A stretch of 64,000 bases of DNA from Micromonospora marina (GCF_900091565.1 NZ_FMCV01000023.1:1-64000), one strand, 5' to 3'. Positions 24,883 to 35,677 are shown, counted from the stretch's first letter. Notes: generated by a model not told the origin, from the letters alone. Numbers and translations are program-made.

Positions 24883-25551
24883 GTGACCGACGTTTCCGGC
24901 AGTGAACGCGCCCGACGGCGGCCCGTGCCGGCGGCGAAGCCCTCCCGGGTGCGGATGTCCGCGACGCAGCGACGCGAGCAGTTGATCTCGATCGCCCGGC
25001 AGATCTTCGCCGAGCGCGGCTTCGACGCGACCTCGATCGAGGAGGTGGCGGCGCGCGCCAAGGTCTCCAAGCCGGTGGTCTACGAGCACTTCGGCGGCAA
25101 GGAGGGGCTCTACGCGGTGGTGGTGGACCGGGAGGTCCGCGCCCTGCTGGACCGCGTCACCACGGCGTTGACCGCGGGCAACCCGCGGGAGCTGCTGGAG
25201 CAGGCGGCACTGACGCTGCTGACCTACATCGAGGAGGAGACCAGCGGGTTCCGGGTGCTGGTCCGGGAGTCCCCGCTGATGTCGGCGACGGGCAACTTCA
25301 GTAGCGTGATGAACGACGTGGCGCACCAGGTGGAGCACATCCTGGCGGGCGAGTTCTCCATCCGGGGGTACGACCCGAAGCTGGCGGAGCTCTACTCGCA
25401 GGCCCTGGTGGGCATGGTGGCGCTGACCGGCCGCTGGTGGCTGGAGGTGCGCAAGCCGCGCAAGGAGACGGTGGCGGCGCACCTGGTGAACCTGGCCTGG
25501 AACGGGTTGTCGCACCTGGAGTCGAAGCCGGGGCCGATCCCCCGGGGCTGA
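24883..25551 (+). CDS. TetR-family transcriptional regulator
   Basis: 222-residue TetR/AcrR repressor. The HTH is clear (IARQIFAERGFDATSIEEVAARAKVSKPVVYEHFGGKEGL, residues ~37-76) after a basic N-terminal extension. The C-terminal ligand domain is helical and resembles the TetR_C type found in lipid- or drug-responsive members. GTG 24883 has AGGA about 9 nt upstream; an internal ATG at 24955 would also keep the full HTH. It is divergent from the HTH gene and convergent with the DUF4383 genes. Effector unknown. Confidence 0.88.
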   Translation: MTDVSGSERARRRPVPAAKPSRVRMSATQRREQLISIARQIFAERGFDATSIEEVAARAKVSKPVVYEHFGGKEGLYAVVVDREVRALLDRVTTALTAGNPRELLEQAALTLLTYIEEETSGFRVLVRESPLMSATGNFSSVMNDVAHQVEHILAGEFSIRGYDPKLAELYSQALVGMVALTGRWWLEVRKPRKETVAAHLVNLAWNGLSHLESKPGPIPRG

Positions 25552-25554
25552 GCC

Positions 25555-26025
25555 TCAGCGGTTGTCGGCGATCGGGTGGTAGCGGCGCTGCCGCTCCTCC
25601 TCGGCGTGCTCGGGTGAGCCGACCTTGTCGTAGAGGCCGGTGGCGAGCAGGACGAGCCCGAACAGCAGCGACACGATGACCGTCGACATCGAGAAGTTCA
25701 GGAAGTTCGCCGGGGTCTGGAGCACCGACATCATGAGGATGCCGGTGACCAGGAAGACCGCCCCGGCGGTGAGGTTCATGTAGTGGCCGAGGTTGTCGCG
25801 GCGGGACGCGCCGACCAGCAGGACCGCGCCGAAGACCACCGAGACCAGCGAGAAGGCCAGGTTGGTGCGCAGGCCGAGCGCCCAGTCGCTGTCCCGGCCG
25901 AACAGTCCTTCGCCCCAGGTCTGGAAGACGCCGAAGACACCGAAGACCAGGATGTAGAGGCCGATGAGCCCGGACAGCACCCGGTAGAGCGGCCGTGCGG
26001 GGTGGTTCACCGGGAAGTGCGCCAT
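25555..26025 (-). CDS. DUF4383-family membrane protein
   Basis: 156-residue four-helix membrane protein beginning MAHFPVNHPARPLYRV, the conserved DUF4383 N-terminus. Helices lie near residues 15-35, 55-75, 85-105 and 110-130, ending in a charged tail. GGAGGG precedes the ATG at a good distance. It is a paralogue of the next gene upstream. The function of the family is unknown. Confidence 0.85.
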   Translation of the reverse strand: MAHFPVNHPARPLYRVLSGLIGLYILVFGVFGVFQTWGEGLFGRDSDWALGLRTNLAFSLVSVVFGAVLLVGASRRDNLGHYMNLTAGAVFLVTGILMMSVLQTPANFLNFSMSTVIVSLLFGLVLLATGLYDKVGSPEHAEEERQRRYHPIADNR

Positions 26026-26096
26026 GATGCCCTCCAGCCGTGTGACTGATTCGGGGTCATTGTCGCCCGGGTTGTCCGCTCCCGTCCGGAGAACGG

Positions 26097-26126
26097 CGAA
26101 GGCCCGGCGCAGCGGCCGGGCCTTCG
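26097..26126 (-). terminator. Terminator between the two DUF4383 genes
   Basis: 12-bp stem CGAAGGCCCGGC/GCCGGGCCTTCG with a 6-nt loop, 14 nt after the stop of the upstream DUF4383 gene. The two paralogues are thus probably separate transcripts. Confidence 0.75.
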
Positions 26127-26139
26127 GTACGAGGCGGGA

Positions 26140-26595
26140 TCAGAGCACCAGGCGGGCCTTCTGCCAGGCCTCGTGCTCGTCGTCGGAGCCGACCTTGCCG
26201 TACATGCCGACCATCAGGAGCACCAGCGACAGCGTCAGGACCACGATGTCGGTCATGATCGAGAAGTTGAAGATGTTGGCGTCGGTCTGGAGGAACGCCA
26301 GCGCGGCCAGGCCGATCACCATCAGCGTGTAGGCCAGCCACTGGTTGATCGCCACGTCGAGGTTGCGGCCGATCGCGATGCCGACCAGGATCACGACGCC
26401 GAGCAGCATCGACAGCAGCGAGAACGCCATGTTGGTGCCCTGGCCGAGGACCTTGGTGCCGTCCTGGGCGAGGAAGTCGTTGCCGGCGCTGGCGATGACG
26501 CCGAGGCCGCCGAAGACGACGAAGTACAGACCAACGAGCCCGCCGATCGCCCGGTAGATCGGCCGCGCGGGGTGGTTGACGGGGGTGTGGGCCAT
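26140..26595 (-). CDS. DUF4383-family membrane protein (paralogue)
   Basis: 151-residue four-helix protein starting MAHTPVNHPARPIYRAIGG, closely related to the neighbouring copy at 25555 (shared HPARP.YR start, G..LYFVVFG, N.AFSLLS, KVGS end). ATG 26595 has GGAG about 9 nt upstream; the longer in-frame ORF is not needed. This is a local gene duplication. Function unknown; DUF4383 proteins are common in actinobacteria. Confidence 0.85.
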   Translation of the reverse strand: MAHTPVNHPARPIYRAIGGLVGLYFVVFGGLGVIASAGNDFLAQDGTKVLGQGTNMAFSLLSMLLGVVILVGIAIGRNLDVAINQWLAYTLMVIGLAALAFLQTDANIFNFSIMTDIVVLTLSLVLLMVGMYGKVGSDDEHEAWQKARLVL

Positions 26596-26692
26596 CTCTG
26601 CGTCTCCAAAAGACCGAACGGACGAGGGTTCCACAGGTGATTGTCCCGTACGCCGGTCAGTGACACCGCACACCCCCCACCCCGGCGGCAGG

Positions 26693-28492
<1,800 letters not shown>

Positions 28493-28507
28493 TGACCCAC
28501 CCCTCAC

Positions 28508-28543
28508 GACTCAGGCGTCCCGGGGGCCCGGGACGCCTGAGTC
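28508..28543 (-). terminator. 17-bp hairpin between ispE and the ABC-F gene
   Basis: Perfect 17-bp stem (GACTCAGGCGTCCCGGG and complement) with a 2-nt gap, 15 nt after the ispE stop and only 15 nt before the ABC-F start. It can end ispE transcription or act as an attenuator for the ABC-F gene. Confidence 0.8.
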
Positions 28544-28557
28544 AAGGGTACGGGGCG

Positions 28558-29511
28558 TCAGACGACGCGGGCGCCGGCGACCGGACCGTGCGCGACGCGG
28601 GCCTCCCGGCACACCCCGGCGGCGGTGATCTCGGCGGCGATCCGGACCGCGTCGGCCTCGCCGGTGGCCAGGAAGACGCAGGTGGGACCGGAGCCGGAGA
28701 CGATACCGGCGAGCGCGCCTGCGGCTTCGCCGGCCTTGAGCGTCTCGGCCAGCGCCGGGCGCATGGTCAGCGCGGCGTCCTGGAGGTCGTTGCCGAGCGT
28801 GGCGGCGAGCACCAGGGGGTCGCGCTGGCGCAGGGCGGCGAGCAGTGCGTCGGTGCTGCCCAGCGGCGTGCCGGCGGCTCCGGTGTCGCGCAGCCGGTCC
28901 AGTTCCCGGTAGGCGGCCGGGGTGGACAGGCCGCCGTCGGCGATGGCCACCACCCAGTGCCAGGAGGTGGGGCGGGCCAGCACCGGGCTGACCGCCTCGC
29001 CCCGGCCGGTGCCGAGCGCCGTGCCGCCGTGGATGAGGAACGGCACGTCGGAGCCGAGGTCGGCGGCGATGCCGGCGAGTTCGTCGCGGGACAGCCCGGT
29101 GCCCCAGAGCGTGTCGCAGGCGACGAGCGCGGCGGCGGCGTCGGCGCTGCCACCGGCGAGCCCGCCGGCGAGCGGGATCTGCTTGCGCAGGTGCAGCCGG
29201 GCGTGCGGGGCGACGCCCGCGTAGCCGGCGAGCGCGTGCGCGGCGCGCAGCGCCAGGTTGGTGTCGTCCAGGGCCAGCTCGCCGGCGCCCTCGCCCTCCA
29301 TGGTGAGGGTGAGCGTGTCGCCGCGACGGGCGGTCAACTCGTCGTAGATGGAAATCGCGTGGTAGACGGTGTTCAGCTCGTGGTAGCCGTCACGCCGCAG
29401 CGGCCCGACGCCGAGATGCAGGTTGACCTTGGCCGGCACCCGCACCTTGACCGGGCCGCTGGACCCGCGCCGCTGCCCGTCCTCGTCCTCCGGTCGCCAT
29501 GCCTCGGTCAC
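28558..29511 (-). CDS. ispE: 4-diphosphocytidyl-2-C-methyl-D-erythritol kinase
   Basis: 317-residue GHMP kinase of the MEP isoprenoid pathway, phosphorylating CDP-methylerythritol. VRVPAKVNLHLGVG (residues ~22-35) and the ATP-binding PLAGGLAGGSADAAAAL are intact, as is the C-terminal GIVSGSGPTCVFL. The ~20-residue charged N-terminal extension may be non-essential. The rsmA-ispE order matches Rv1010-Rv1011. Confidence 0.93.
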   Translation of the reverse strand: MTEAWRPEDEDGQRRGSSGPVKVRVPAKVNLHLGVGPLRRDGYHELNTVYHAISIYDELTARRGDTLTLTMEGEGAGELALDDTNLALRAAHALAGYAGVAPHARLHLRKQIPLAGGLAGGSADAAAALVACDTLWGTGLSRDELAGIAADLGSDVPFLIHGGTALGTGRGEAVSPVLARPTSWHWVVAIADGGLSTPAAYRELDRLRDTGAAGTPLGSTDALLAALRQRDPLVLAATLGNDLQDAALTMRPALAETLKAGEAAGALAGIVSGSGPTCVFLATGEADAVRIAAEITAAGVCREARVAHGPVAGARVV

Positions 29512-29597
29512 CGGGCGGACTCCACCGGACGTGGGCGGATGTCGAACGGCTTCGGCACGGTCAGCTCCTCGGCGCAGGGTCGGGCAACGGCGCCAGC

Positions 29598-30467
29598 CTA
29601 CTGCTCGCCGCCGGGGGCGCCCGGGGCCGACGCGGCGATGGCGGCGAACTGCTCGACGGTGAGCGATTCGCCCCGGGCGCCCGGGTCCACGCCGGCGGCG
29701 GTGAGCGCGGCGGCGGCCCGGTCGGCGCCGCCGGCCCAGCCGGCCAGGGCGGCCCGCAGCGTCTTGCGGCGCTGCGCGAACGCGGCGTCGACGACCGCGA
29801 AGACGGTCCTCCGGGGTACGTCCGGCCGGGGCGGTTCGCGGCGGGCGAACGCGACCAGGCCGGAGTCGACGTTCGGCACCGGCCAGAACACGTTCGGCGG
29901 GACCTTACCGGCGGCGCGGGCGCGGGCGTACCAGGCGAGTTTGACCGACGGGATGCCGTACACCTTGGAGCCGGGACCGGCGACGAGCCGGTCGGCGACC
30001 TCCTTCTGCACCATCACCAGGCCGTGGCGCAGCGTGGGCAGTTCGGCGAGCAGGTGCAGCACGACCGGCACGGCGACGTTGTAGGGCAGGTTCGCCACCA
30101 GCGCGGTCGGCGCCGGGTCGCCCAGGTCGGCGGCGGTGACCCGCAGCGCGTCGGCCGGGTGGACGGTGAGCCGCCCGGCGGCCGTCCCGGCGAAGCGGGC
30201 GGCGGTCTCCGGCAGCGCGGCGGCCAGCGCCGGGTCGAGTTCCACGGCGTGCACGTGCGCGGCGACCGGCAGCAGGGCGAGCGTGAGCGAGCCGAGGCCG
30301 GGGCCGACCTCCAGCGCCACGTCGTCGGGGGTCAGGCCGGCGGTGGTGACGATCCGGCGCACGGTGTTCGGGTCGTGCACGAAGTTCTGGCCGAGCTTCT
30401 TGGTCGGCGTGACGCCGAGGCGCGCGGCGAGTTCCCGGATCTCCGCCGGGCCGAGGAGTCCGGTCAC
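29598..30467 (-). CDS. rsmA: 16S rRNA dimethyladenosine transferase (A1518/A1519)
   Basis: 289-residue KsgA/RsmA SAM-dependent methyltransferase acting on the 3' end of 16S rRNA. TKKLGQNFVHDPNTVRRIV, the SAM-binding VALEVGPGLGSLT and the catalytic NLPYNVAVPV motif are all present. Length is normal. It lies between tatD (80 nt upstream, across a repeat) and ispE. Confidence 0.95.
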   Translation of the reverse strand: MTGLLGPAEIRELAARLGVTPTKKLGQNFVHDPNTVRRIVTTAGLTPDDVALEVGPGLGSLTLALLPVAAHVHAVELDPALAAALPETAARFAGTAAGRLTVHPADALRVTAADLGDPAPTALVANLPYNVAVPVVLHLLAELPTLRHGLVMVQKEVADRLVAGPGSKVYGIPSVKLAWYARARAAGKVPPNVFWPVPNVDSGLVAFARREPPRPDVPRRTVFAVVDAAFAQRRKTLRAALAGWAGGADRAAAALTAAGVDPGARGESLTVEQFAAIAASAPGAPGGEQ

Positions 30468-30499
30468 GCCCCGTAGCGTAAGCGCCCCCGCCCGCGGGG

Positions 30500-30554
30500 A
30501 AGGAAGGGCCCCTTCTTAACGCCTCGCGATATGGAGGGGCCCCTTCTTAACGCC
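30500..30554. repeat. AAGGAAGGGCCCCTTCTTAAC repeat pair (tatD/rsmA border)
   Basis: Two direct copies (30500-30523 and 30533-30554), each with the GGGGCCCC palindrome and TTCTTAACGCC. The second copy contains the tatD stop codon (TAA within CGTTAAGAAGG on the minus strand). It occupies the place where rpfB lies in M. tuberculosis. Confidence 0.85.
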
Positions 30555-31440
30555 ACGGGCCGAACGCGCGCTCACCGTTGGTGGAGAGGGCGGCGCAGAG
30601 GGCGTCCAGGTCGGTGCCGGTGGTCTCGGCGAGGAAGCGGACCGTCAGCGGGATCAGGTACGACGCGTTGGGCCGTCCCCGGTACGGCATCGGGGTGAGG
30701 TAGGGCGCGTCGGTCTCCACGAGCATCTGCGCGGGCGGGGTGACGGCGGCGGCCTCGCGCAGCGCGGCGGCGCTGCCGAACGTGACGGTGCCGGCGAAGC
30801 TGAGCAGGAAGCCGCGCCGGACGCACTCGCGGGCGAAGTCGGCGTCGCCGGAGAAGCAGTGCATGACCACGGTGTCCGGGGCGCCCTCGTCGTCGACGAC
30901 GCGCAGCACGTCGGCGTGCGCGTCCCGGTCGTGGATGACGAGCGCCTTGCCGTGCCGCTTGGCGATGGCGATGTGCGCCCGGAAGCTCTCCTCCTGCGCC
31001 GCCCGCCCGTCGTCGCCGGTACGGAAGAAGTCCATGCCGGTCTCGCCGACACCCCGGACCCGGTCCCGGCCGGCGAGCGTCTCGATCTCGCGCAGCGCCT
31101 CGTCCAGGTCGGCCAGCCGGGGCGCCTCGTTCGGGTGCAGCGCGACGGTGGCGAGCACCGGGGCGTACCGGTCGGCCACGTCGGCGCCCCACCGGGACGA
31201 GTCGACGTCCACCCCGACCTGGACGAGGCGGTCCACGCCGGCCCGGGCGGCGACGTCGATCACGGCGGCCACCGGGTCGTCGCCGGATGCGCCGCCGGGA
31301 GGCGTGCCGAACTCGCCGACGGTGATGTCGAGATGGGTGTGGCTGTCCGGCACGGGTACGGGCAGCGGCTCGGGGGCGGGCGGGAACTCCCCGGCCCGGC
31401 GGGCGGCGCGCTGCTTGCGGGTCTCGGTCTGCTCGGTCAT
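30547..31440 (-). CDS. tatD: TatD-family metal-dependent hydrolase
   Basis: 297-residue TIM-barrel DNase/hydrolase. The metal ligands DSHTHLD (after a ~30-residue basic/proline-rich extension), GETGMDFF, IHDRDAHAD, VMHCFSGD and ETDAPYL are all present. TatD proteins are 3'-5' exonucleases of the amidohydrolase fold. ATG 31440 is chosen; much longer in-frame reading is a shadow of the next genes. The last codons and stop lie in the intergenic repeat. Confidence 0.9.
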   Translation of the reverse strand: MTEQTETRKQRAARRAGEFPPAPEPLPVPVPDSHTHLDITVGEFGTPPGGASGDDPVAAVIDVAARAGVDRLVQVGVDVDSSRWGADVADRYAPVLATVALHPNEAPRLADLDEALREIETLAGRDRVRGVGETGMDFFRTGDDGRAAQEESFRAHIAIAKRHGKALVIHDRDAHADVLRVVDDEGAPDTVVMHCFSGDADFARECVRRGFLLSFAGTVTFGSAAALREAAAVTPPAQMLVETDAPYLTPMPYRGRPNASYLIPLTVRFLAETTGTDLDALCAALSTNGERAFGPWR

Positions 31441-31521
31441 CGCGGCCAGCATCACACACCCGCCCGGTGCGGCGTTCCCGGACCGCCACCGCCTGTTCAC
31501 ATGGCTCACATCTGGCGGGCT

Positions 31522-31527
31522 TAGCGT
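31522..31527 (+). promoter_or_regulatory. -10 box (TAGCGT), probable leaderless promoter
   Basis: TAGCGT ends 6 nt before the GTG at 31534, with no usable Shine-Dalgarno. Confidence 0.45.
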
Positions 31528-31533
31528 CCTGGA

Positions 31534-32778
31534 GTGACCGTCACGGACCACGCCGGCGGGCCCGCCTCCGACCGGGCCGGGTTGCGCGTGACGTACGGCG
31601 GCCGGGTGCATCCGGCGGAGGAGATCGCCCGGGGCGCGGCGTACGAGTTGTTCAGCGCCGACGAGGCGCCCGGGTTCGAGTGGTGTCCCCGGCCCGGCAA
31701 CGGCTATCCGTGGCGCCGGTTCGTGCACGCGACCGAGGTGGACGCGGTGCACGGGGGCGCCGAGCCGGCGGACGACACGGACGCGCCGCTGCTGATGCCG
31801 GTGCACCGGGACCGGGGCTGGGCGTACCTGCACCAGCTCAGCCAGCAGCCGGGCGCGGCGGCCGATCCGACGCTCGCCGCGGTGCGGGCGTCGGCGGTGG
31901 TCCGGCCCGGTACCCGGATGGTGAAGGTGCTCTCCGCCCGGCAGCTCGCCGGGTACGTGCGCGGCTGGCTGCCGCACGGCTTCTGTTACCGGGAGCACGA
32001 CGTGGCGCACCTGCGGACACCGGCCGGGATGGCGGTGCTGCGGGGCGACTCCGAGGGCGGCGACGTGGCGTACGCGCTGCGCTGGCGGGCCGCCGACCCG
32101 GCCGACTACGACGTGCCGGTGGGCCCGGCGCACCGGGGGCTCATGGCGTTGCCGCCCCGGGACCGGCTCGGGCCGCCGGTTCTGGGCACCGGGTTCGTGC
32201 CGAGCAGCGCGCAGCTCGTACCGGAGTTCGTCACCCGGGAGTTCGCCGACCTGCCGATGCCGGCGAACGCCACGCTGCTCGCCTACCCGGCGGAGGGGGT
32301 GGAGGTGGTGCTCTACACCTACCAGGCGGAGCAGCGGGGCTGGCTGCGCCTGGCCGGGCCGCAGTGGCGGCACCTGCTCGCCGCGGTGCCCGGTCTGGCC
32401 GCCGACCAGGAGTACGTGCCGACCGGCGAGGCTCCGCGCTCGACCCGGCTCGTCGGCACGTACGCCGGTTCGGAGTACGAGGCGGTGGCCGACCAGCCGG
32501 GCGGGTTCCGGGTGCTGGCGATGACCCGGGCGGCCCGGTACCCGGTGGAGGCGGCGGCCCGCCGGGTGCGTACGGCGGTCTGGCGCGGGGTGCCGTGCCT
32601 GGTGCTGCGGGAGGAGGGCGGCTGGCTGCGGTTGCGGCTGCGCCGCCCGGATCCGGACGGGGTGGCCGCGACCGGCGCGCAGTGCCTGGAACGCGGCGTG
32701 TACGAGGTCTGGGCGCCCGGCGGCGAGCTGACCGACGACCGGGTGGCGGACGTGCCCTATCCGGCCCGCCACGAATAG
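31534..32778 (+). CDS. Conserved hypothetical protein
   Basis: 414-residue soluble protein, no membrane segment or signal. The N-terminal motif LRVTYGGRVHPAEEIARGAAYELFSADE.PGFEWCP and repeated W.RLRL/Y.V.AP elements suggest a beta-rich fold with internal duplication (WLRLAGPQW and WLRLRLRRPD). Tryptophan- and tyrosine-rich stretches may point to ligand or protein binding. GTG 31534 sits 6 nt behind a -10-like box. I do not recognise a family and assign no function. Confidence 0.75.
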   Translation: MTVTDHAGGPASDRAGLRVTYGGRVHPAEEIARGAAYELFSADEAPGFEWCPRPGNGYPWRRFVHATEVDAVHGGAEPADDTDAPLLMPVHRDRGWAYLHQLSQQPGAAADPTLAAVRASAVVRPGTRMVKVLSARQLAGYVRGWLPHGFCYREHDVAHLRTPAGMAVLRGDSEGGDVAYALRWRAADPADYDVPVGPAHRGLMALPPRDRLGPPVLGTGFVPSSAQLVPEFVTREFADLPMPANATLLAYPAEGVEVVLYTYQAEQRGWLRLAGPQWRHLLAAVPGLAADQEYVPTGEAPRSTRLVGTYAGSEYEAVADQPGGFRVLAMTRAARYPVEAAARRVRTAVWRGVPCLVLREEGGWLRLRLRRPDPDGVAATGAQCLERGVYEVWAPGGELTDDRVADVPYPARHE

Positions 32779-32839
32779 ACGAGGGCAGGTCGGGAAGGCG
32801 TGGGGGGTCCGAGAAGCCCGCGCGAGGGGGAATCCCGAC

Positions 32840-33691
32840 ATGCCTTTCGTCACTGTCGGTACGGAGAACTCCGCACCCATCGACCTGTACTACGAGGATC
32901 ACGGTTCCGGTCAGCCGATCGTGCTGATCCACGGTTTTCCGTTCAACGGGGCGACCTGGGAGAAGATGAGCGGTCCGCTGCTGGACGCCGGGTACCGGGT
33001 GATCACGTACGACCGGCGAGGGTTCGGCAGTTCCGCGCAGCCGGCCATGGGCTATGACTACGACACGTTCGCGGCCGACCTGGACGTGCTGATGACCGAG
33101 CTGGACCTGCGGGACGCGATCCTGGTCGGGCACTCCATGGGCACCGGTGAGGTGACCCGCTACCTGGGTGCGTACGGGTCGGACCGGGTGGACCGGGCGG
33201 TGCTGATGGCCCCGTTGGCGCCGTACCTGCTGAAGACGCCCGACGATCCGGAGGGCGTCGACAAGAGCATGTTCGACGGGTTCCAGAAGGCGATCATCCA
33301 GGACCGGTTCGCCTACCTGACCCAGTTCTGCGACGCGTTCTTCAACGCCAGCGAGAACCGGGGGAAGCTGGTCAGCGACGAGGCGTACCGCGCGCACTGG
33401 CAGATCGGCGCGCAGGCGTCGGCCAAGGGCACCCACGACTCGGTGGACGCCTGGCAGACCGACTTCCGCGGTGACCTGCCGAACATCGACGTGCCGGTGC
33501 TGATCATCCAGGGTGACAAGGACAACGTGCTGCCGTTCCCGGTGACGGGTCAGCGGCTGGTGAACATGCTGTCCGACGCCGAGCTGGTCACGCTGAGGGG
33601 TGCGCCGCACGGCACGCCGTGGACCCATCCCACCGAGGTCAACACGGCCATCATGGAGTTCATCGGCGAGCCGAGCATGGCGACCGCCTGA
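32840..33691 (+). CDS. Alpha/beta hydrolase, non-haem chloroperoxidase-like
   Basis: 283-residue alpha/beta hydrolase. VLIHGFPFNGATWEK forms the oxyanion loop, GHSMGTGE the nucleophile elbow (Ser near residue 99), and GDKDN and APHG supply the acid and histidine. YDRRGFGSSAQP and the ARYLGAYGS-like helix (here TRYLGAYGS) are typical of the cofactor-free haloperoxidase/arylesterase group. GAGGGGGAA precedes the ATG. It follows the 31534 gene by 61 nt. The natural substrate is unknown. Confidence 0.88.
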   Translation: MPFVTVGTENSAPIDLYYEDHGSGQPIVLIHGFPFNGATWEKMSGPLLDAGYRVITYDRRGFGSSAQPAMGYDYDTFAADLDVLMTELDLRDAILVGHSMGTGEVTRYLGAYGSDRVDRAVLMAPLAPYLLKTPDDPEGVDKSMFDGFQKAIIQDRFAYLTQFCDAFFNASENRGKLVSDEAYRAHWQIGAQASAKGTHDSVDAWQTDFRGDLPNIDVPVLIIQGDKDNVLPFPVTGQRLVNMLSDAELVTLRGAPHGTPWTHPTEVNTAIMEFIGEPSMATA

Positions 33692-33746
33692 CGGGAGAGA
33701 CGACCGTGGCCCGGGGAGATCCCCGGGCCGCGGTCCGCGCGTGTGC

Positions 33747-35549
33747 TCAGCCGGCCAGGCGGGCCAGTTCCTCCTCGACGATGGACGGGTCGAGCTTGCG
33801 GAACACCGGCTTCGGCGCCGCGAGCGGCCGGCCCGCTTCCAGGGGTACGGACTCCCAGCGCGCTCCGACCGTGTAGTCGCCGGTCAGCACCGGGTACGAC
33901 GGTCCGCCGTCGAGGTCGTCGACCTCCTCGACGACCGGCATCGGCGCGTGCACGCCGGTGCCGCCGAGCAACTCGTGGATCTTCTGGGCGGAGTGCGGCA
34001 GGAACGGGGTGAGCAGCGTGTTGGCGTCGCTGACCACCTGGAGCGCGACGTGCAGGACGGTGCCCATGCGGGGCTTGTCGTCAGCGCCCTTGAGCTTCCA
34101 GGGCGCCTGCTCGGAGAGGTACTTGTTGGCCTCGGCGACGACCTTCATGGCCTCGCCGATGGCCTGCTTCTGCCGGTGCCGGGCGATCAGGTCGCCGACG
34201 ACGGCGAAGCCGGCCTTCGCGGTGTCCAGCAGTGCCTGGTCGGCCTCGGTGAGCCCGGCCGGGTCGACCGGCGGGATCGCGCCGAAGTTCTTCGCCGCCA
34301 GGGACACCGACCGGTTGACCAGGTTGCCCCAGCCGGCGACCAGTTCGTCGTTGTTGCGGCGCAGGAACTCGGCCCAGGTGAAGTCGGTGTCGTTGCTCTC
34401 CGGGCCGGCCACCGCGATGAAGTAGCGCAGCGCGTCGGCGTCGTAGCGCTCCAGGAAGTCCCGGACGTAGATGACCACTTTGCGGGAGGAGGAGAACTTG
34501 CGCCCTTCCATGGTCAGGTACTCGCTGGAGACGACCTCGGTGGGCAGGTTGAGCCGGCCCAGTTCGCCCGGCTCGCCGTCGCGGGCGCCCTCACCGGAGT
34601 AGCCGCCGAGCAGCGCCGGCCAGATCACCGAGTGGAAGACGATGTTGTCCTTGCCCATGAAGTAGTAGGAGCGGGCGTCCTTCCCCTGGCCGTCCGCCGA
34701 CCACCACTTGCGCCACGCCTCCGGGTCACCGGTGCGTCGGGCCCATTCGATGGACGCGGACAGGTAGCCGATGACCGCGTCGAACCACACGTAGATCCGC
34801 TTGTCCGGGCGGTCGCGCCAGTCGTCGAGCGGGATCGGCACGCCCCACTCCAGATCCCGGGTGATGGCCCGGGGCTGGAGGTCGTCGAGCAGGTTGCGGG
34901 AGAAGCGCAGCACGTTCGGGCGCCAGCCCTCGCGGGTGTCCAGCCACTGCCGCAGCGAGTCGGCCAGGGCGGGGAGGTCGAGGAAGAAGTGCTCGGTCTC
35001 GACGAACTCCGGCGTCTCCCCGTTGATTTTCGACTTGGGGTCGATCAGGTCGATCGGGTCGAGCTGGTTGCCGCAGTTGTCGCACTGGTCGCCGCGCGCG
35101 CTGTCGTAGCCGCAGATCGGGCAGGTGCCCTCGATGTAGCGGTCGGGCAGCGTCCGGCCGGTGGACGGGGAGATCGCCCCGGTGGTGACCTTCGGGACGA
35201 TGTAGCCGTTGCGGTGCAGGCCACTGAACAGCTCCTGCACCACCGCGTAGTGGTTGCGCGTGGTGGTGCGGGTGAACAGGTCGTACGACAGGCCCAGCGC
35301 CCGCAGGTCCTCGGCGATCACCCGGTTGTAGCGGTCGGCCAGCTCGCGGGGGGTGACCCCCTCGGCGTCGGCCTGCACCTGGATCGGGGTGCCGTGCTCG
35401 TCGGTGCCGGAGACCATGAGCACGTCGTGACCGGCCATCCGCATGTACCGGGAGAAGACGTCGGAGGGAACGCCGAATCCGGATACGTGGCCGATGTGGC
35501 GCGGGCCGTTGGCGTAGGGCCAGGCGACCGCGGCGAGAACGTGACTCAT
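33747..35549 (-). CDS. metG: Methionyl-tRNA synthetase
   Basis: 600-residue class I synthetase. The HIGH motif (RHIGHVSG, residues ~17-24), a zinc knuckle (CPICGYDSARGDQCDNCG, ~148-165) and the KMSKS equivalent KFSSSRK (near 351) are visible. There is no C-terminal tRNA-binding appendix. ATG 35549 (MSHVLAAVAWPYANG) is chosen over the arginine-rich upstream extension. Conserved beside tatD and rsmI in actinobacteria (Rv1007c). Confidence 0.95.
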   Translation of the reverse strand: MSHVLAAVAWPYANGPRHIGHVSGFGVPSDVFSRYMRMAGHDVLMVSGTDEHGTPIQVQADAEGVTPRELADRYNRVIAEDLRALGLSYDLFTRTTTRNHYAVVQELFSGLHRNGYIVPKVTTGAISPSTGRTLPDRYIEGTCPICGYDSARGDQCDNCGNQLDPIDLIDPKSKINGETPEFVETEHFFLDLPALADSLRQWLDTREGWRPNVLRFSRNLLDDLQPRAITRDLEWGVPIPLDDWRDRPDKRIYVWFDAVIGYLSASIEWARRTGDPEAWRKWWSADGQGKDARSYYFMGKDNIVFHSVIWPALLGGYSGEGARDGEPGELGRLNLPTEVVSSEYLTMEGRKFSSSRKVVIYVRDFLERYDADALRYFIAVAGPESNDTDFTWAEFLRRNNDELVAGWGNLVNRSVSLAAKNFGAIPPVDPAGLTEADQALLDTAKAGFAVVGDLIARHRQKQAIGEAMKVVAEANKYLSEQAPWKLKGADDKPRMGTVLHVALQVVSDANTLLTPFLPHSAQKIHELLGGTGVHAPMPVVEEVDDLDGGPSYPVLTGDYTVGARWESVPLEAGRPLAAPKPVFRKLDPSIVEEELARLAG

Positions 35550-35677
35550 GAGCAGCAAGCCTAGTGATTGCCGCGGGTGTGCCGCGAACCAATGGGGTGT
35601 GCGCTCGGACCGTACGTCCGATTTGTTCGCCGACACGCGGCCTCGGCTAACCGACAATACCGACGTACCGGTGTGAA

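Noticed and set aside
33600..35564. 654-codon + strand frame opposite metG
   Set aside because: metG is intact on the minus strand with HIGH, zinc knuckle and KMSKS-type motifs.
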